DNA of 64,000 nucleotides from Meridianimarinicoccus sp. MJW13 (GCF_014901205.1 NZ_JACNMU010000010.1:1-64000), one strand, 5' to 3'; shown: positions 47,181 through 56,223, counted from the first letter of the stretch. A program made the numbers and translations. The notes: generated by a model not told the origin, from the letters alone.

Positions 47181-48074
47181 ATGACGCGTAAGGTCACCAA
47201 AGCCGTGTTTCCGGTGGCCGGAATGGGAACAAGGTTCCTGCCGGCAACGAAATCGATCCCCAAGGAAATCATGACTCTGGTGGACCAGCCGTTGATCCAG
47301 TACGCGATCGACGAGGCACGCGCCGCGGGCATCACCGACTTCATCTTCGTGACCTCACGCGGGAAATCCGCGCTTGAGGACTATTTCGACGGCGCCCCAC
47401 TGCTGGAGCAGACCTTGAAGGAAAAGGGCAAGACCAAGCTGCTGAAGGCGCTGCACAAGACTGACATGCCATCCGGTGCGATCTCTTACGTGCGCCAGCG
47501 CGAGGCGTTGGGGCTGGGCCACGCGGTCTGGTGTGCCCGCCGCCTGATCGGGGACGAGCCCTTTGCCGTGCTGCTGCCCGACGATGTGATCGACAGTGAA
47601 ACCCCCTGCCTGAAGCAGATGGTCGATGCCTATGAGAACACCGGCGGTTGCATGGTCGCGGCCATGGAAGTGCCGCACGAGAAGATTTCGTCCTACGGGG
47701 TGCTGGACGTGGCCGACGACAAGGACGCAACCGTGTCGGTGAAAGGCATGGTCGAAAAGCCCAAGGCCGAGAACGCGCCGTCGAACCTGGCGGTCATCGG
47801 CCGATACATCCTGTCGCCGGCGGTTCTGGACAGCCTGAACGAGATGAAGACGGGCGCCGGGGGCGAGATCCAGCTGACCGATGCCATCGCGGCACAGATC
47901 AACACCGCCGAAGGCGTGCACGGCCACCGGTTCAACGGTCAGCGATTCGACTGCGGTTCGAAAGCGGGCTTCCTGCAGGCAACGGTCGCCTTCGGTCTGG
48001 CCCGGGAAGAGCTGGGCGATGAATTCCGTGCCTTCCTGCACGAATACCTCGCCATCCGCAGCGCCGCCGAATAA
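47181..48074 (+). CDS. galU: UTP-glucose-1-phosphate uridylyltransferase
   Basis: GalU makes UDP-glucose for polysaccharide and lipid synthesis. The 297-residue protein has AVFPVAGMGTRFLPATKSIPKEIMTL, the VLLPDDVI core and the late FDCGSKAGFLQA motif. I use the ATG at 47181 (MTRKVTK); an ATG at 47169 is a plausible alternative. The 203-base gap upstream holds no clear gene or promoter. A terminator follows. Confidence 0.94.
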   Translation: MTRKVTKAVFPVAGMGTRFLPATKSIPKEIMTLVDQPLIQYAIDEARAAGITDFIFVTSRGKSALEDYFDGAPLLEQTLKEKGKTKLLKALHKTDMPSGAISYVRQREALGLGHAVWCARRLIGDEPFAVLLPDDVIDSETPCLKQMVDAYENTGGCMVAAMEVPHEKISSYGVLDVADDKDATVSVKGMVEKPKAENAPSNLAVIGRYILSPAVLDSLNEMKTGAGGEIQLTDAIAAQINTAEGVHGHRFNGQRFDCGSKAGFLQATVAFGLAREELGDEFRAFLHEYLAIRSAAE

Positions 48075-48098
48075 CACCGCTGCATCGCCGAACATGAA

Positions 48099-48127
48099 AA
48101 AACCGCCGTGGGATCCGCGGCGGTTTT
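48099..48127. terminator. Bidirectional Rho-independent terminator, galU / ptsN
   Basis: AAAACCGCCG (48099-48108) pairs with CGGCGGTTTT (48118-48127), with a loop holding GGATCC. The A-run and T-run on either side let it serve both converging genes. Confidence 0.85.
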
Positions 48128-48152
48128 CCTGTGTCAGGGCTGTGCTTGCGCG

Positions 48153-48617
48153 TCAGGCGGCCTTGGATTCCTCGGCGCCCGCCAGGATCGTGTAAAGGAT
48201 CGACGGGTCGTCGTTGGCACGCAGCTGCGCCTGGATCTTGGGATTGCGCAGCGCCCGCGACACGACGGCCAGCGCCTTGAGGTGCTGAACGCCGCTGTTT
48301 TCCGGTGCGAACAACGCAAAGACCAGATCCACCGGCTGATGATCGACCGAATCGAACGGCAAGGGGCGTTCCAGCTTCATGAAGACGCCGACAACCTTGT
48401 CCAGACCGTCCATGCGGGCATGGGGAAGGGCGATGCCACCCCCCACGCCGGTCGGGCCGATGCTTTCCCTGTCCAGCAGGGCATCGACCGCATCATCCGG
48501 GCACAACCCATAAACGGACGCCGAAAGATCACTGAGATCGCGAAGGAGTTTCTTCTTGCTGGACATGCCAGCAACCACCTTCACGGCCTCGGGGTTCAGT
48601 AGGGATCCTAGAGTCAT
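48153..48617 (-). CDS. ptsN: PTS IIA-like nitrogen-regulatory protein PtsN
   Basis: PtsN (EIIA-Ntr) is a phospho-acceptor of the nitrogen phosphotransferase system and regulates other proteins. The 154-residue protein has the conserved histidine in GGIALPHARMDGL. The ATG at 48617 matches the family length. An in-frame GTG at 48662 overlaps the hpf stop by four bases but would add 15 residues with no homology. It follows hpf in the same leftward unit. Confidence 0.92.
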   Translation of the reverse strand: MTLGSLLNPEAVKVVAGMSSKKKLLRDLSDLSASVYGLCPDDAVDALLDRESIGPTGVGGGIALPHARMDGLDKVVGVFMKLERPLPFDSVDHQPVDLVFALFAPENSGVQHLKALAVVSRALRNPKIQAQLRANDDPSILYTILAGAEESKAA

Positions 48618-48658
48618 GCCTTGGGCTTGTCCTTCCCGCTGCTGGGCGGTCTCTGGTG

Positions 48659-49237
48659 TCACGCGGGGGCGGTGCTGGGCTCGATCCAGCCGATATTGCC
48701 GTCCTCGCGACGGTACACGACGTTTACACCATCCGTACCTTCATTGCGGAACACCAGCACCGGCGCCTCGGCCAGTTCCATCTGCATCACCGCTTCGCCC
48801 ACCGAGATCGACGGGATGCGGGTTTGCATCTCGGCGATGATGACCGGGGTCAGCGAGTCGGGCTCCGAGTCTTCGGGGCTGTCATCCGCCGCGATCACAT
48901 AGGACGAACCGCCGATTACATCAACCGGTTGTTGACGATCCTTGTGGTGGTCTTTCAGGCGGCGCTTGTAACGGCGCAACTGCTTTTCCATCTTCTCGCC
49001 GCAGGAATCGAACGCGGGGTAGATGTCGAAGGCGTGGGCCTTCGCCTGTACCGTCAGCCCGGTCGACAGGTGAATGGTCGCTTCACATTGAAACTCCTGA
49101 GCGTTCTTGGAGAAGACGATCACCGCATCGGTCGGACGTTCGGCATACTTTTCCAGAAGGCCCGACATTTCGGTCTTCACATAGGTTTGCAGCGCATCGC
49201 CAATGTCGATTTGTTTCCCGGTGATCTGATAACGCAT
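48659..49237 (-). CDS. hpf: Ribosome hibernation promoting factor (long form)
   Basis: Long HPF dimerises ribosomes into 100S particles in stationary phase. The 192-residue protein has the N-terminal HPF/YfiA domain (RYQITGKQIDIGDALQTYVK, KAHAFDIYPAFDSCGEKME) and the C-terminal dimerisation domain (MQTRIPSISVGEAVMQMELAEAPVLVFRNEGTDGVNVVYRREDGNIGWIEP). GGAGG lies just before the ATG at 49237. In many alphaproteobacteria rpoN stands upstream; here it is absent. Confidence 0.94.
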   Translation of the reverse strand: MRYQITGKQIDIGDALQTYVKTEMSGLLEKYAERPTDAVIVFSKNAQEFQCEATIHLSTGLTVQAKAHAFDIYPAFDSCGEKMEKQLRRYKRRLKDHHKDRQQPVDVIGGSSYVIAADDSPEDSEPDSLTPVIIAEMQTRIPSISVGEAVMQMELAEAPVLVFRNEGTDGVNVVYRREDGNIGWIEPSTAPA

Positions 49238-49296
49238 GTTACCTCCAGTGCGTTGCGGCATCCCGGTTCCCGGTGCAACAGGGCTATCGCCCGGCT

Positions 49297-49325
49297 GGTT
49301 AAGGAACTGTGAATGCCAGTGTCAA
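49297..49325 (-). promoter_or_regulatory. Candidate sigma-70 promoter of hpf
   Basis: On the minus strand TTGACA (49320-49325), a 17-base spacer and TTAACC (49297-49302) lie about 60 bases upstream of the hpf start. The -35 is perfect and the -10 is weak. Confidence 0.4.
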
Positions 49326-49473
49326 AACTGACTGCGACCCGGTTAGGGGACCCGACAACTTTGGTCGGATCCAAGGCGCGAGGCAAGCAAGATGAAGCAT
49401 ATCGGACCTGTGGCGGTACGACTTTACCCCAAGTCAAACTTCGCTCGAAAACCCTTCTCTTGCGGGCCAAAAC

Positions 49474-50256
49474 TCAATCAATGCGGAATCCTTCTCCCAG
49501 ATAGACCCGGCGGACATTTTCGTTCTGAACCACGTCTTCGGTCGATCCGCTCATCAGAACCTTGCCGTCATGAAGTATATAGGCACGGTCGACGATTTCC
49601 AAAGTCTCGCGGACATTGTGATCGGTGATCAGCACGCCGATTCCGCGGGTTTTCAGTTGTGAAACCAGCGCCCGGATGTCGCCCACGGCGATGGGATCGA
49701 CCCCGGCAAAGGGTTCGTCCATCAGCACGTACCGGGGATCGGCGGCCAGGCAGCGCGCGATCTCGACGCGCCGGCGTTCGCCCCCCGACAGGGACAGGGC
49801 GCGGGACCGGCGCAGGTGCTCGATAGAGAATTCCGACAGAAGCTCTTCCAGCCGCTCGCGCCGCGTGGTGCGGTCGGGCGTGGCAATCTCGAGAATCGAC
49901 AGGATGTTGTCTTCCACGTTCAGCCCGCGAAAGATGCTGACCTCCTGCGGCAGGTACCCGATTCCCATGCGGGCGCGGCGATACATCGGCAGCAGCGTCA
50001 CGTCCTGGCCGTCCAGGATGACCTGCCCGCCTTCGGGCGTCACCAGCCCGGCGATGGAGTAGAAACAGGTGGTCTTGCCCGAGCCGTTCGGCCCCAGAAG
50101 GGCCACGACCTCGCCGCGCTTCAGATCCAGCGAAACATCGCGGATCACCGGCCGCTTGCGATAGCTTTTGCGCAGGCCGACCACGTGCAGACCCATGCCG
50201 CCGTCGCTCACTTCCAACTGCGGGTCGGGCGTTCGCGCCGAACGGGGCGCGATCAC
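49474..50256 (-). CDS. lptB: LPS export ABC transporter ATP-binding protein LptB
   Basis: LptB powers LPS transport through LptFG and the Lpt bridge. The 260-residue ATPase has Walker A LLGPNGSGKTT, signature LSGGERRRVEIARCLA, Walker B VLMDEPFAGVDP and the H-loop TDHNVRETL. The start is a GTG at 50256 overlapping the lptA stop (GTGA); an internal ATG at 50196 is possible. It belongs to the lptC-lptA-lptB operon running leftward. Confidence 0.95.
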   Translation of the reverse strand: MIAPRSARTPDPQLEVSDGGMGLHVVGLRKSYRKRPVIRDVSLDLKRGEVVALLGPNGSGKTTCFYSIAGLVTPEGGQVILDGQDVTLLPMYRRARMGIGYLPQEVSIFRGLNVEDNILSILEIATPDRTTRRERLEELLSEFSIEHLRRSRALSLSGGERRRVEIARCLAADPRYVLMDEPFAGVDPIAVGDIRALVSQLKTRGIGVLITDHNVRETLEIVDRAYILHDGKVLMSGSTEDVVQNENVRRVYLGEGFRID

Positions 50257-50765
50257 GGCTGTTCGTCCTGGGGCTGCAGGATTGTGCGCACCCGCCCCGC
50301 GACCTGCCCGATGCCGGTTTCCAGATCGACCACCAGCCGTTCTCCGGCGACGGTGTTGGCGCCCTGGGTCAGCAGCACGTTGCCGGTCATCACAACCTCG
50401 TTGGACAGGGGGGTATAGATCGCCTCGTCGCCCTCGGCGGCTTCTTCGGGGGTCACCAGCAGCACGTCGTCGCGCGCGGTGATGGTCTTGATGTCGCTGC
50501 CCAGAGAGCCGTCTTCCAGCACCACGTATTCCACCAGAACCCATTGCGCCGACAGCCGCATGTCGCCCTGCACCGCCACCACGTTGCCGGTGAACAGCGC
50601 GGTGCCGGCGTCGCGGGTCAGATCAAGCTGATCCGAAGTGACCTCGACCGGCGCATCGGGATCGGCATTGCGGAACCCGCCCGTGGCAACGCTGGTCTGT
50701 GCCGCAACGGGCTGCGCCAGGCACAAGGCGACCAGGCCCAGGATGATCCGAAAATGTCGTCGCAT
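50253..50765 (-). CDS. lptA: LPS transport periplasmic protein LptA
   Basis: LptA forms the periplasmic bridge for LPS. The 170-residue protein has a signal peptide (MRRHFRIILGLVALCLAQPVAA) and the OstA-type beta-jellyroll (VEVTSDQLDLTRDAGTALFTGNVVAVQGDMRL). It follows lptC after 21 bases and is coupled to lptB. Confidence 0.9.
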   Translation of the reverse strand: MRRHFRIILGLVALCLAQPVAAQTSVATGGFRNADPDAPVEVTSDQLDLTRDAGTALFTGNVVAVQGDMRLSAQWVLVEYVVLEDGSLGSDIKTITARDDVLLVTPEEAAEGDEAIYTPLSNEVVMTGNVLLTQGANTVAGERLVVDLETGIGQVAGRVRTILQPQDEQP

Positions 50766-50786
50766 GGTCTACCCCCGCCGTTCCCC

Positions 50787-51389
50787 TCAGGGGATGTATA
50801 CCAGTCGCACGCCACCCGTGAAGAGCATCCGCGTGCGCGTGTCGTCCTCGGGATCGGTAAACACTTCCATCTGGCCCGCGTCCAGTGTTCCCAGTGGCCC
50901 GTCGGCCGAGATCGGTGTGAGGGTCCGCATATAGGTCAGGTCCGAGCGCAGCTCCAGCGCATCGGTGCGGATGCGGTAGCCGTCCGACGTCAGGATCAGC
51001 ACGTCCTCGGTCAGGTGCGACACCATGTTGATGTCATCCATGACCCCTGTGCGCGAGGTGATCTCGTAGGTCTGTGCATCCTGTGTGAGCAATTCGGCAA
51101 ACAGATCGGTGCCGTGTGTGACCCGTGGCAGATCCTCGTCGGGCAACAGCGCCTTGGCGGTGATCTTCACTTCGGCCCCGTCCTCGGTGACCGAGGCATG
51201 GATCGGGGCGCCCAGCCGTTGTTGCTCGGCCAGTTCCGACACGGAATCGTCGGCATAGCGCAGGGCTTCGCCTTCGGGTGGGGTGCGGGCCAGCAGGAAC
51301 ATGGTCGACATCAGGCCGATGGCCCCAAGGGGCAACAGGATCTTGCCCGCCACCACCAGCCGGGAATAGGTGTTCCCGTGCGGGCCCAC
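50787..51389 (-). CDS. lptC: LPS export protein LptC
   Basis: LptC is anchored in the inner membrane by one helix (about residues 13-33, VAGKILLPLGAIGLMSTMFLL) and hands LPS from LptFG to LptA. The 200-residue protein is of the YrbK-like family length and follows kdsD after three bases. It starts with GTG (51387-51389), with no strong ribosome site. Identification rests partly on gene order. Confidence 0.85.
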   Translation of the reverse strand: MGPHGNTYSRLVVAGKILLPLGAIGLMSTMFLLARTPPEGEALRYADDSVSELAEQQRLGAPIHASVTEDGAEVKITAKALLPDEDLPRVTHGTDLFAELLTQDAQTYEITSRTGVMDDINMVSHLTEDVLILTSDGYRIRTDALELRSDLTYMRTLTPISADGPLGTLDAGQMEVFTDPEDDTRTRMLFTGGVRLVYIP

Positions 51390-51392
51390 GGG

Positions 51393-52364
51393 TCAGATGA
51401 CCCCGGCGCGCAGACAGTCGTGAATGGTCAGAATGCCCACGGCCTGCGCCGATTGCCCGCCGTCCACGACGAAAAGACTGGTGATCTTGCGCTCTTCCAT
51501 CATGTGCACCGCCTCTTCGGCCAGTACCTGTGGCGGCACGGTCTTGGGGTTGGCGGTCATCACGGTTTCAGCGGTCTGGTCCAGCAGCCCGTCCATGTGG
51601 CGCCGAAGGTCGCCGTCGGTGATGACGCCCACAAGTGCGCCGCCTGCATCGGTCACGCCGACCACGCCAAAGCCCTTCTGGCTCATGGTGACCAGCGCTT
51701 CGGTCATCGGGGTCGTCGTGGCGACCAGCGGGATCTTCGCGCCGGTGTTCATCAGGTCGGCCACCTTGGAAAGCTGCGCCCCCAACTTGCCGCCGGGATG
51801 GAATTTGCGGAAATCCTGCGGCGAGAATTCGCGATGCTTCATCAGCGCCACGGCCAGCGCGTCTCCCAGAACCAGCGTCATGGTGGTCGACGACGTGGGC
51901 ACAATGCCGGTGCCGCAGGCTTCGGGCGCTTGCGGCAGCACCAGCGCCACGTCGGACTGTCGCAACAGCGTGCTGTCGGGGCGGCTGGCGACGCCGATCA
52001 GCGGAATGCCGAAGCGGCGCGTGTGGGCGATCATGTCGGCCAGTTCCGGGGTTTCGCCCGAATTCGACAGCATCATCACCACATCGCCTTCGGCCAGCAT
52101 GCCAAGGTCGCCATGGCTGGCCTCGGCCGGATGCACGAAATGCGCCGGCGTGCCGGTCGAGGCCAGCGTGGCCGCGATCTTGCGCGCGATATGGCCCGAC
52201 TTGCCCATGCCCGAGACGATGACCCGGCCCGAGGCTTCCAGCAGCAGGGCAACGGCCGCCCCGAAACTGTCGTCCAGCGAAGCGTCAAGCTGATGCAGGG
52301 CCGCGATCTCGGTCGCGATGACCTGATGGCCGGTGTCCAGAAAGGCTTGGGTGTCTTGGGTCAT
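51393..52364 (-). CDS. kdsD: D-arabinose-5-phosphate isomerase KdsD (KpsF/GutQ family)
   Basis: KdsD converts ribulose 5-phosphate to arabinose 5-phosphate, the first Kdo step. The 323-residue protein has an N-terminal SIS domain (VIVSGMGKSGHIARKIAATLASTGTPAHFVHPAEASHGDLGM) and two C-terminal CBS domains (about residues 205-320). The GMGKSGHIARK motif is characteristic. It overlaps rnd by four bases and lies upstream of lptC. Confidence 0.93.
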   Translation of the reverse strand: MTQDTQAFLDTGHQVIATEIAALHQLDASLDDSFGAAVALLLEASGRVIVSGMGKSGHIARKIAATLASTGTPAHFVHPAEASHGDLGMLAEGDVVMMLSNSGETPELADMIAHTRRFGIPLIGVASRPDSTLLRQSDVALVLPQAPEACGTGIVPTSSTTMTLVLGDALAVALMKHREFSPQDFRKFHPGGKLGAQLSKVADLMNTGAKIPLVATTTPMTEALVTMSQKGFGVVGVTDAGGALVGVITDGDLRRHMDGLLDQTAETVMTANPKTVPPQVLAEEAVHMMEERKITSLFVVDGGQSAQAVGILTIHDCLRAGVI

Positions 52365-52975
52365 GCGTGCGCAAAAATATCCGTGTCGGGCCAGCCTTCC
52401 AGATCAAGCCGGGCCCGTGTGGGCAGGAAGTCGAAGCAGGCCTTTGCCAGCTTGGTGCGGTCTTCGCGCGCAAGCCGTTCGTCCAGCTTCTCGCGCAGGG
52501 CGTGCAGATGCAACACGTCTGAGGCAGCATAGTCGAGCTGGGCGTCGGTCAGGGTCTTGGCCCCCCAGTCGCTGGTCTGCTGCTGCTTCGAGATATCGAC
52601 ACTGAGCAACTCGTTTACAAGGTTCCGCAGCCCGTGACGGTCGGTATAGGTGCGCACCAGCCGCGAGGCGATCTTGGTGCAATAGACCGGCGCCGCCAGT
52701 GCGCCAAAGGCGTGGTACATTGCGGCGATGTCGAACCGGCCGAAGTGGAACAGCTTCAGCACCGTCGGGTCGCGCAGCATCCGGGCGATGTTCGGCGCCT
52801 CGGTCTGGCCCTTGGCGATCTGCACCAGATGGGCATTGCCGTCGCCGCCCGACATCTGGATCACGCACAGCCGGTCGCGGTGCGGGTTCAGACCCATGGT
52901 TTCGCAGTCGATGGCCACCACGGGCCCAAGGTCCAGCCCATCGGGAAGGTCATTCTGGTAAAGGTGGTTTGCCAC
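52361..52975 (-). CDS. rnd: RNase D-type 3'-5' exonuclease (short form)
   Basis: The 204-residue DEDD exonuclease has ExoI AIDCETMGLNPHRDRL (Asp23, Glu25), ExoII LFHFGRFDIAAMYH and ExoIII DAQLDYAASDVLHLHAL. It is much shorter than E. coli RNase D (about 375 residues) because the HRDC domains are missing. The start is GTG at 52975 with AAAGGG six bases upstream. It probably trims tRNA ends. It overlaps kdsD by four bases. Confidence 0.9.
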   Translation of the reverse strand: MANHLYQNDLPDGLDLGPVVAIDCETMGLNPHRDRLCVIQMSGGDGNAHLVQIAKGQTEAPNIARMLRDPTVLKLFHFGRFDIAAMYHAFGALAAPVYCTKIASRLVRTYTDRHGLRNLVNELLSVDISKQQQTSDWGAKTLTDAQLDYAASDVLHLHALREKLDERLAREDRTKLAKACFDFLPTRARLDLEGWPDTDIFAHA

Positions 52976-53071
52976 GGTCAGCCCTTTGTCGTTTTCCGGA
53001 TCGGTAGTCCACCACGCCCGCCATGTCAAAACATTGGCGGAATTTCGGGCTTTTGGCGAAAAGGGTCCGGT

Positions 53072-53097
53072 CCGGGGCCGACAGGGATCGGCCCCGG
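53072..53097 (-). terminator. Hairpin after the pirin gene, possible terminator
   Basis: Perfect 10-base-pair stem (CCGGGGCCGA with TCGGCCCCGG) around a six-base loop, 26 bases after the pirin stop on the minus strand. It is followed there by CCGGACCCTTTT, a weak T-run. It may end pirin transcription. Confidence 0.5.
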
Positions 53098-53123
53098 TGC
53101 AAGGGGTACGGCGTTGGGTGCCC

Positions 53124-54035
53124 CTAGTGCGCGGGCTTGATGAAGGTGCCGTTGCGCAGGTCACGCATGGCGGTCATCAGTTCCTCGCGGGTGTTCATCA
53201 CGATGGGGCCGTGCCAGGCCACTGGCTCCTGGATCGGCGCGCCCGAGACCAGCAGGAAGCGCACGCCCTCGGGACCGGCCTGCACCGTGACCTCATCCCC
53301 GGTGCCAAAGCGGATCAGGGTGCGGTTGCCGGACAGGTCGCGGATGTTGACCTCTTCGCCACCGACCTCTTTCTCCAGCAAGACGCCGCTGGGGGCCGAA
53401 GCATCGGCAAAGGCCGCCGATCCGTCGAACACATAGGCGAAGGCGCGGCGATAGGTGTCGACCTTGAAGGTTTTCTTCACCCCGGCGGGTACGAAGATGT
53501 CCAGGTACTGCGGATCGGCAGCGATGCCGTCCACCGGCCCGCGCTTGCCCCAGAATTCGCCGATGATGACCTTCACACGGGTGCCGTCATCGTCGATGAT
53601 CTCAGGGATATCCGCGCCCTTCACATCCTGATAGCGCGGCGCGGTCATCTTCAGGCTGGAGGGCAGGTTGGCCCAAAGCTGGAAACCGTGCATCTGGCCT
53701 TGCGCGTTGCCCTTAGGCATCTCCTGATGCAGGATGCCCGACCCGGCGGTCATCCATTGCACATCGCCCGCGCCCAGCGTGCCGGTGTTGCCCAGGCTGT
53801 CGCCGTGGTCCACCGTGCCGTTCAGCACATAGGTGATGGTCTCGATGCCGCGATGCGGATGCCACGGAAAGCCCTTCAGGAAGTCCTCGGGGCGATCGTT
53901 GCGGAAGTCATCGAACAGAAGGAACGGATCCAACTCCTCGGGATCCTGAAATCCGAAAGCGCGATGCAGTTTGACGCCGGCCCCCTCAAGGGTGGGCACG
54001 GCCTTGCGTTGATTTGCGACAGGTCTGATGGACAT
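53124..54035 (-). CDS. Pirin family protein
   Basis: The 303-residue double-cupin protein has the pirin metal motif HPHRGIETITYVLNG and, further on, AGSGILHQEMP. Bacterial pirins are variously quercetinases or redox regulators; the substrate here is unknown. The ATG at 54035 has AAAGGAG eight bases upstream. The C-terminal pirin_C domain ends at FIKPAH. Confidence 0.93.
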   Translation of the reverse strand: MSIRPVANQRKAVPTLEGAGVKLHRAFGFQDPEELDPFLLFDDFRNDRPEDFLKGFPWHPHRGIETITYVLNGTVDHGDSLGNTGTLGAGDVQWMTAGSGILHQEMPKGNAQGQMHGFQLWANLPSSLKMTAPRYQDVKGADIPEIIDDDGTRVKVIIGEFWGKRGPVDGIAADPQYLDIFVPAGVKKTFKVDTYRRAFAYVFDGSAAFADASAPSGVLLEKEVGGEEVNIRDLSGNRTLIRFGTGDEVTVQAGPEGVRFLLVSGAPIQEPVAWHGPIVMNTREELMTAMRDLRNGTFIKPAH

Positions 54036-54210
54036 GAGCCTATCTCCTTTCACTCAGGAAGATAGGGCGTGTGTTCGCTGCGCTCAATGGCACAGAGTGT
54101 GCTGGCGTGCGCGTGGTCTGTGCATTGGTGCTGGATGTTGGGCGTCGTCCGGGACCGATGCGGGTTTGGTTTTGCTGCCAAGGGACCTTGGAATTGTTCC
54201 GGAGGGCCAC

Positions 54211-54429
54211 AACGCGCCAACCGTCGGTATCGTCAAATGGATTGCGACCGCTGTGCAGCTTTCAGCCTAAGCGCTGAAGAATCTCAACTTTATCTCCTGG
54301 AATGTGTTTGCCTTCATCGTCGGCATCATTCCGTGGTTTCTTGTCGGCGTCCCTTGGAAGGGCGTGCGATCATGGGTGTTCACGTTGGGGCGTCTATTGC
54401 GAACCTGGGCGGGTATCTGAGCGCTTGGC
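54211..54429 (+). pseudogene. Decayed small membrane-protein gene (DUF6552-like)
   Basis: In one frame the text reads VGIVKWIATAVQLSA, then a TAA stop at 54268-54270, then ALKNLNFISWNVFAFIVGII and PWFLVGVPWKG. A one-base deletion near 54361 shifts the rest to another frame, which reads RAIMGVHVGASIANLGGYLSA. Joined, this resembles the 60-70-residue Rhodobacterales membrane proteins with PWN, GWFxVG and DRAIM motifs (DUF6552, from memory). No start codon is visible near the well-placed GGAGG at 54201. Codon composition is less GC-rich than neighbours. A nonsense, a frameshift and a lost start together suggest a dead gene. Confidence 0.55.
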
Positions 54430-54489
54430 CACCTTTCGGGGCTGGTCTCTGCCTGTGGTTCAATGTGCCGGTCCGGACCAAACCAACAA

Positions 54490-54517
54490 AAAAGCCCGGC
54501 ACCAAGGCCGGGCTTTT
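54490..54517 (-). terminator. Rho-independent terminator of leuD (bidirectional)
   Basis: AAAAGCCCGGC (54490-54500) pairs with GCCGGGCTTTT (54507-54517) around a six-base loop. It begins 20 bases after the leuD stop. Confidence 0.88.
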
Positions 54518-54536
54518 GAAACCTCTCAGACGCGGA

Positions 54537-55142
54537 TCACACCCAGGGGCGCGCAGCGCTGGCCGTGGCTTCGAAGGCGTCGATGGCAGCGATCTTCTCG
54601 AAGGTCAGGCCGATGTCATCCAGACCGTTCAGCAGGCAATGCTTGCGGAAGGGATCGACCTCGAAGGCAAGGGTGCCGCCGTCGGGGCCCTTGATCGTCT
54701 GGTTTTCCAGATCGACCGAGATGGTGGCATTGGCGCCGCGCTGGGCGTCGTCCATCAGCTTGTCCACGTCTTCCTGTGGCAGCACGATCGGCAGGATGCC
54801 GTTCTTGAAGCAGTTGTTGTAGAAGATGTCGGCAAAGCTGGGCGCGATCACCACGCGGATGCCGAAATCCAGCAGCGCCCAGGGCGCGTGCTCGCGCGAC
54901 GAGCCGCAGCCGAAGTTGTCGCCCGACACAAGGATCTGCGCGTTGCGGTACTGTGGCTTGTTCAGCACGAAATCCGGAATTTCCTTGCCGTCGTCGTCAT
55001 AGCGCATCTCGTCGAACAGGTTCACGCCCAGACCAGACCGCTTGATCGTCTTCAGGAACTGCTTGGGGATGATCATGTCGGTATCGACATTGATCAATGG
55101 CAGCGGAGCGGCAACACTCTCGACGACCGTGAATTTTTCCAT
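54537..55142 (-). CDS. leuD: 3-isopropylmalate dehydratase small subunit
   Basis: LeuD with LeuC isomerises 2-isopropylmalate in leucine synthesis. The 201-residue protein has [17 protein letters not shown] and the signature [22 protein letters not shown]. The ATG at 55142 has AAGGA seven bases upstream. Its partner leuC is on the same strand 1.6 kb away, but a divergent porin gene and hdeD lie between, so leuD must have its own promoter. Confidence 0.95.
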   Translation of the reverse strand: MEKFTVVESVAAPLPLINVDTDMIIPKQFLKTIKRSGLGVNLFDEMRYDDDGKEIPDFVLNKPQYRNAQILVSGDNFGCGSSREHAPWALLDFGIRVVIAPSFADIFYNNCFKNGILPIVLPQEDVDKLMDDAQRGANATISVDLENQTIKGPDGGTLAFEVDPFRKHCLLNGLDDIGLTFEKIAAIDAFEATASAARPWV

Positions 55143-55253
55143 AGTAGAATCCTTGCTGCTTTGCGTAGTTCCGGGCAAGAGTTGCCCGGACGGCACCGCC
55201 AGACCTTCTGCCAAAAATCTGGTCCGGGGTCCAGCGCCGAGGAGAGTGGTGCG

Positions 55254-56135
55254 ATGAACGGACTATCACGACATTGGATGTGGGCCACGGCTCTGGTTGC
55301 TGCGGTAAGCGGCGCGGCCCAGGCCCAGACCCAAACCCAGTATGACGAGGACAACGGCCGGCTTGAGCTGCCGCTGTGGGAGTTGGGCATTGGCCTGACC
55401 GGACGGCAGACCGCCGAATATCCGGGTTCCAGCGACTATGCGACCCGCGTCGTCGCCTTTCCCTACATCGCCTATCGCGGCAAGTTCCTTGAGATCGGTG
55501 AACAGGAAACCCTGCGCTTCATCCCGTTCCAGACCGAGCGGTTCGAACTGGCGTTTTCCTTCGACGGCAACTCGGCCGTGGAACGGCGCAGCACCGAATT
55601 GCAGGGCGCCCTGCCGGATCTGGATGCGCTGGTCGAATTCGGGCCGGAATTCATCTGGCGTGCGGCCGAGATCGATCCGGTCTTCGGCGACCGCACCCTT
55701 GGCCGGGTGGAGCTGGCCCTGCAGACGCGTGGCGCCTTTTCCGTCGGCTGGCCGCCGGAATACGAAGGCTTCGTGGTCCGCCCGGTGCTGCGTTATCGCC
55801 AGAACGGCGCCCTGAAACCCGGCAGCCGTGTGGAGGCCGCCATCGGGCCGTTGTTCGGCACGCAGGGCATCAACGAATATTTCTACGCGGTGGATGACAG
55901 CAACGGCGGCGGCTACAAGGCCAGCCAGGGCTACATGGGCACCGAGATCACGGCCTCGATCCGCTATCCGGTGTCGCGCCGGGTGCGTCTGATCGGCGGC
56001 GTCGGTCTGGGGATCCTGTCCGGTGCGGTCAGCGAGGACAGCCCGCTGTTCGAAAGCAACTTCAGTGCTTCGGGCTATATCGGCTTCACCGCCAGCATCT
56101 TCCAAAGCAAGCGGCAGGCGCTGAAGGATCGCTAG
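55254..56135 (+). CDS. MipA/OmpV family outer-membrane protein
   Basis: The 293-residue exported protein has a signal peptide ([24 protein letters not shown]) and alternating beta-strand sequence typical of OmpV/Mip[39 protein letters not shown], and the C-terminal [17 protein letters not shown]. MipA in E. coli scaffolds murein enzymes; other members are putative porins. The frame is open upstream for 395 codons, but only from the ATG at 55254 does it look like a protein. It is divergent from leuD. Confidence 0.88.
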   Translation: MNGLSRHWMWATALVAAVSGAAQAQTQTQYDEDNGRLELPLWELGIGLTGRQTAEYPGSSDYATRVVAFPYIAYRGKFLEIGEQETLRFIPFQTERFELAFSFDGNSAVERRSTELQGALPDLDALVEFGPEFIWRAAEIDPVFGDRTLGRVELALQTRGAFSVGWPPEYEGFVVRPVLRYRQNGALKPGSRVEAAIGPLFGTQGINEYFYAVDDSNGGGYKASQGYMGTEITASIRYPVSRRVRLIGGVGLGILSGAVSEDSPLFESNFSASGYIGFTASIFQSKRQALKDR

Positions 56136-56223
56136 GCGCGATCCGGGTTGGCGATGTCGGGAAAGTGCCGCCTTTGGCCCGCGGCAGGGCAGGGCGCGGC
56201 GGGACAACCCGCCGCGCGCCGGA

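Noticed and set aside
53072-53123. Another copy of the two-hairpin element near the pirin gene
   Set aside because: It has CCCAACG and a strong hairpin on the minus strand, but the order and GGCGGGAG edge are missing.
54069-55253. 395-codon upstream extension of the MipA/OmpV frame
   Set aside because: The signal peptide and homology begin at 55254. The extension crosses a terminator, leuD antisense sequence and the pseudogene, and has no protein-like pattern.
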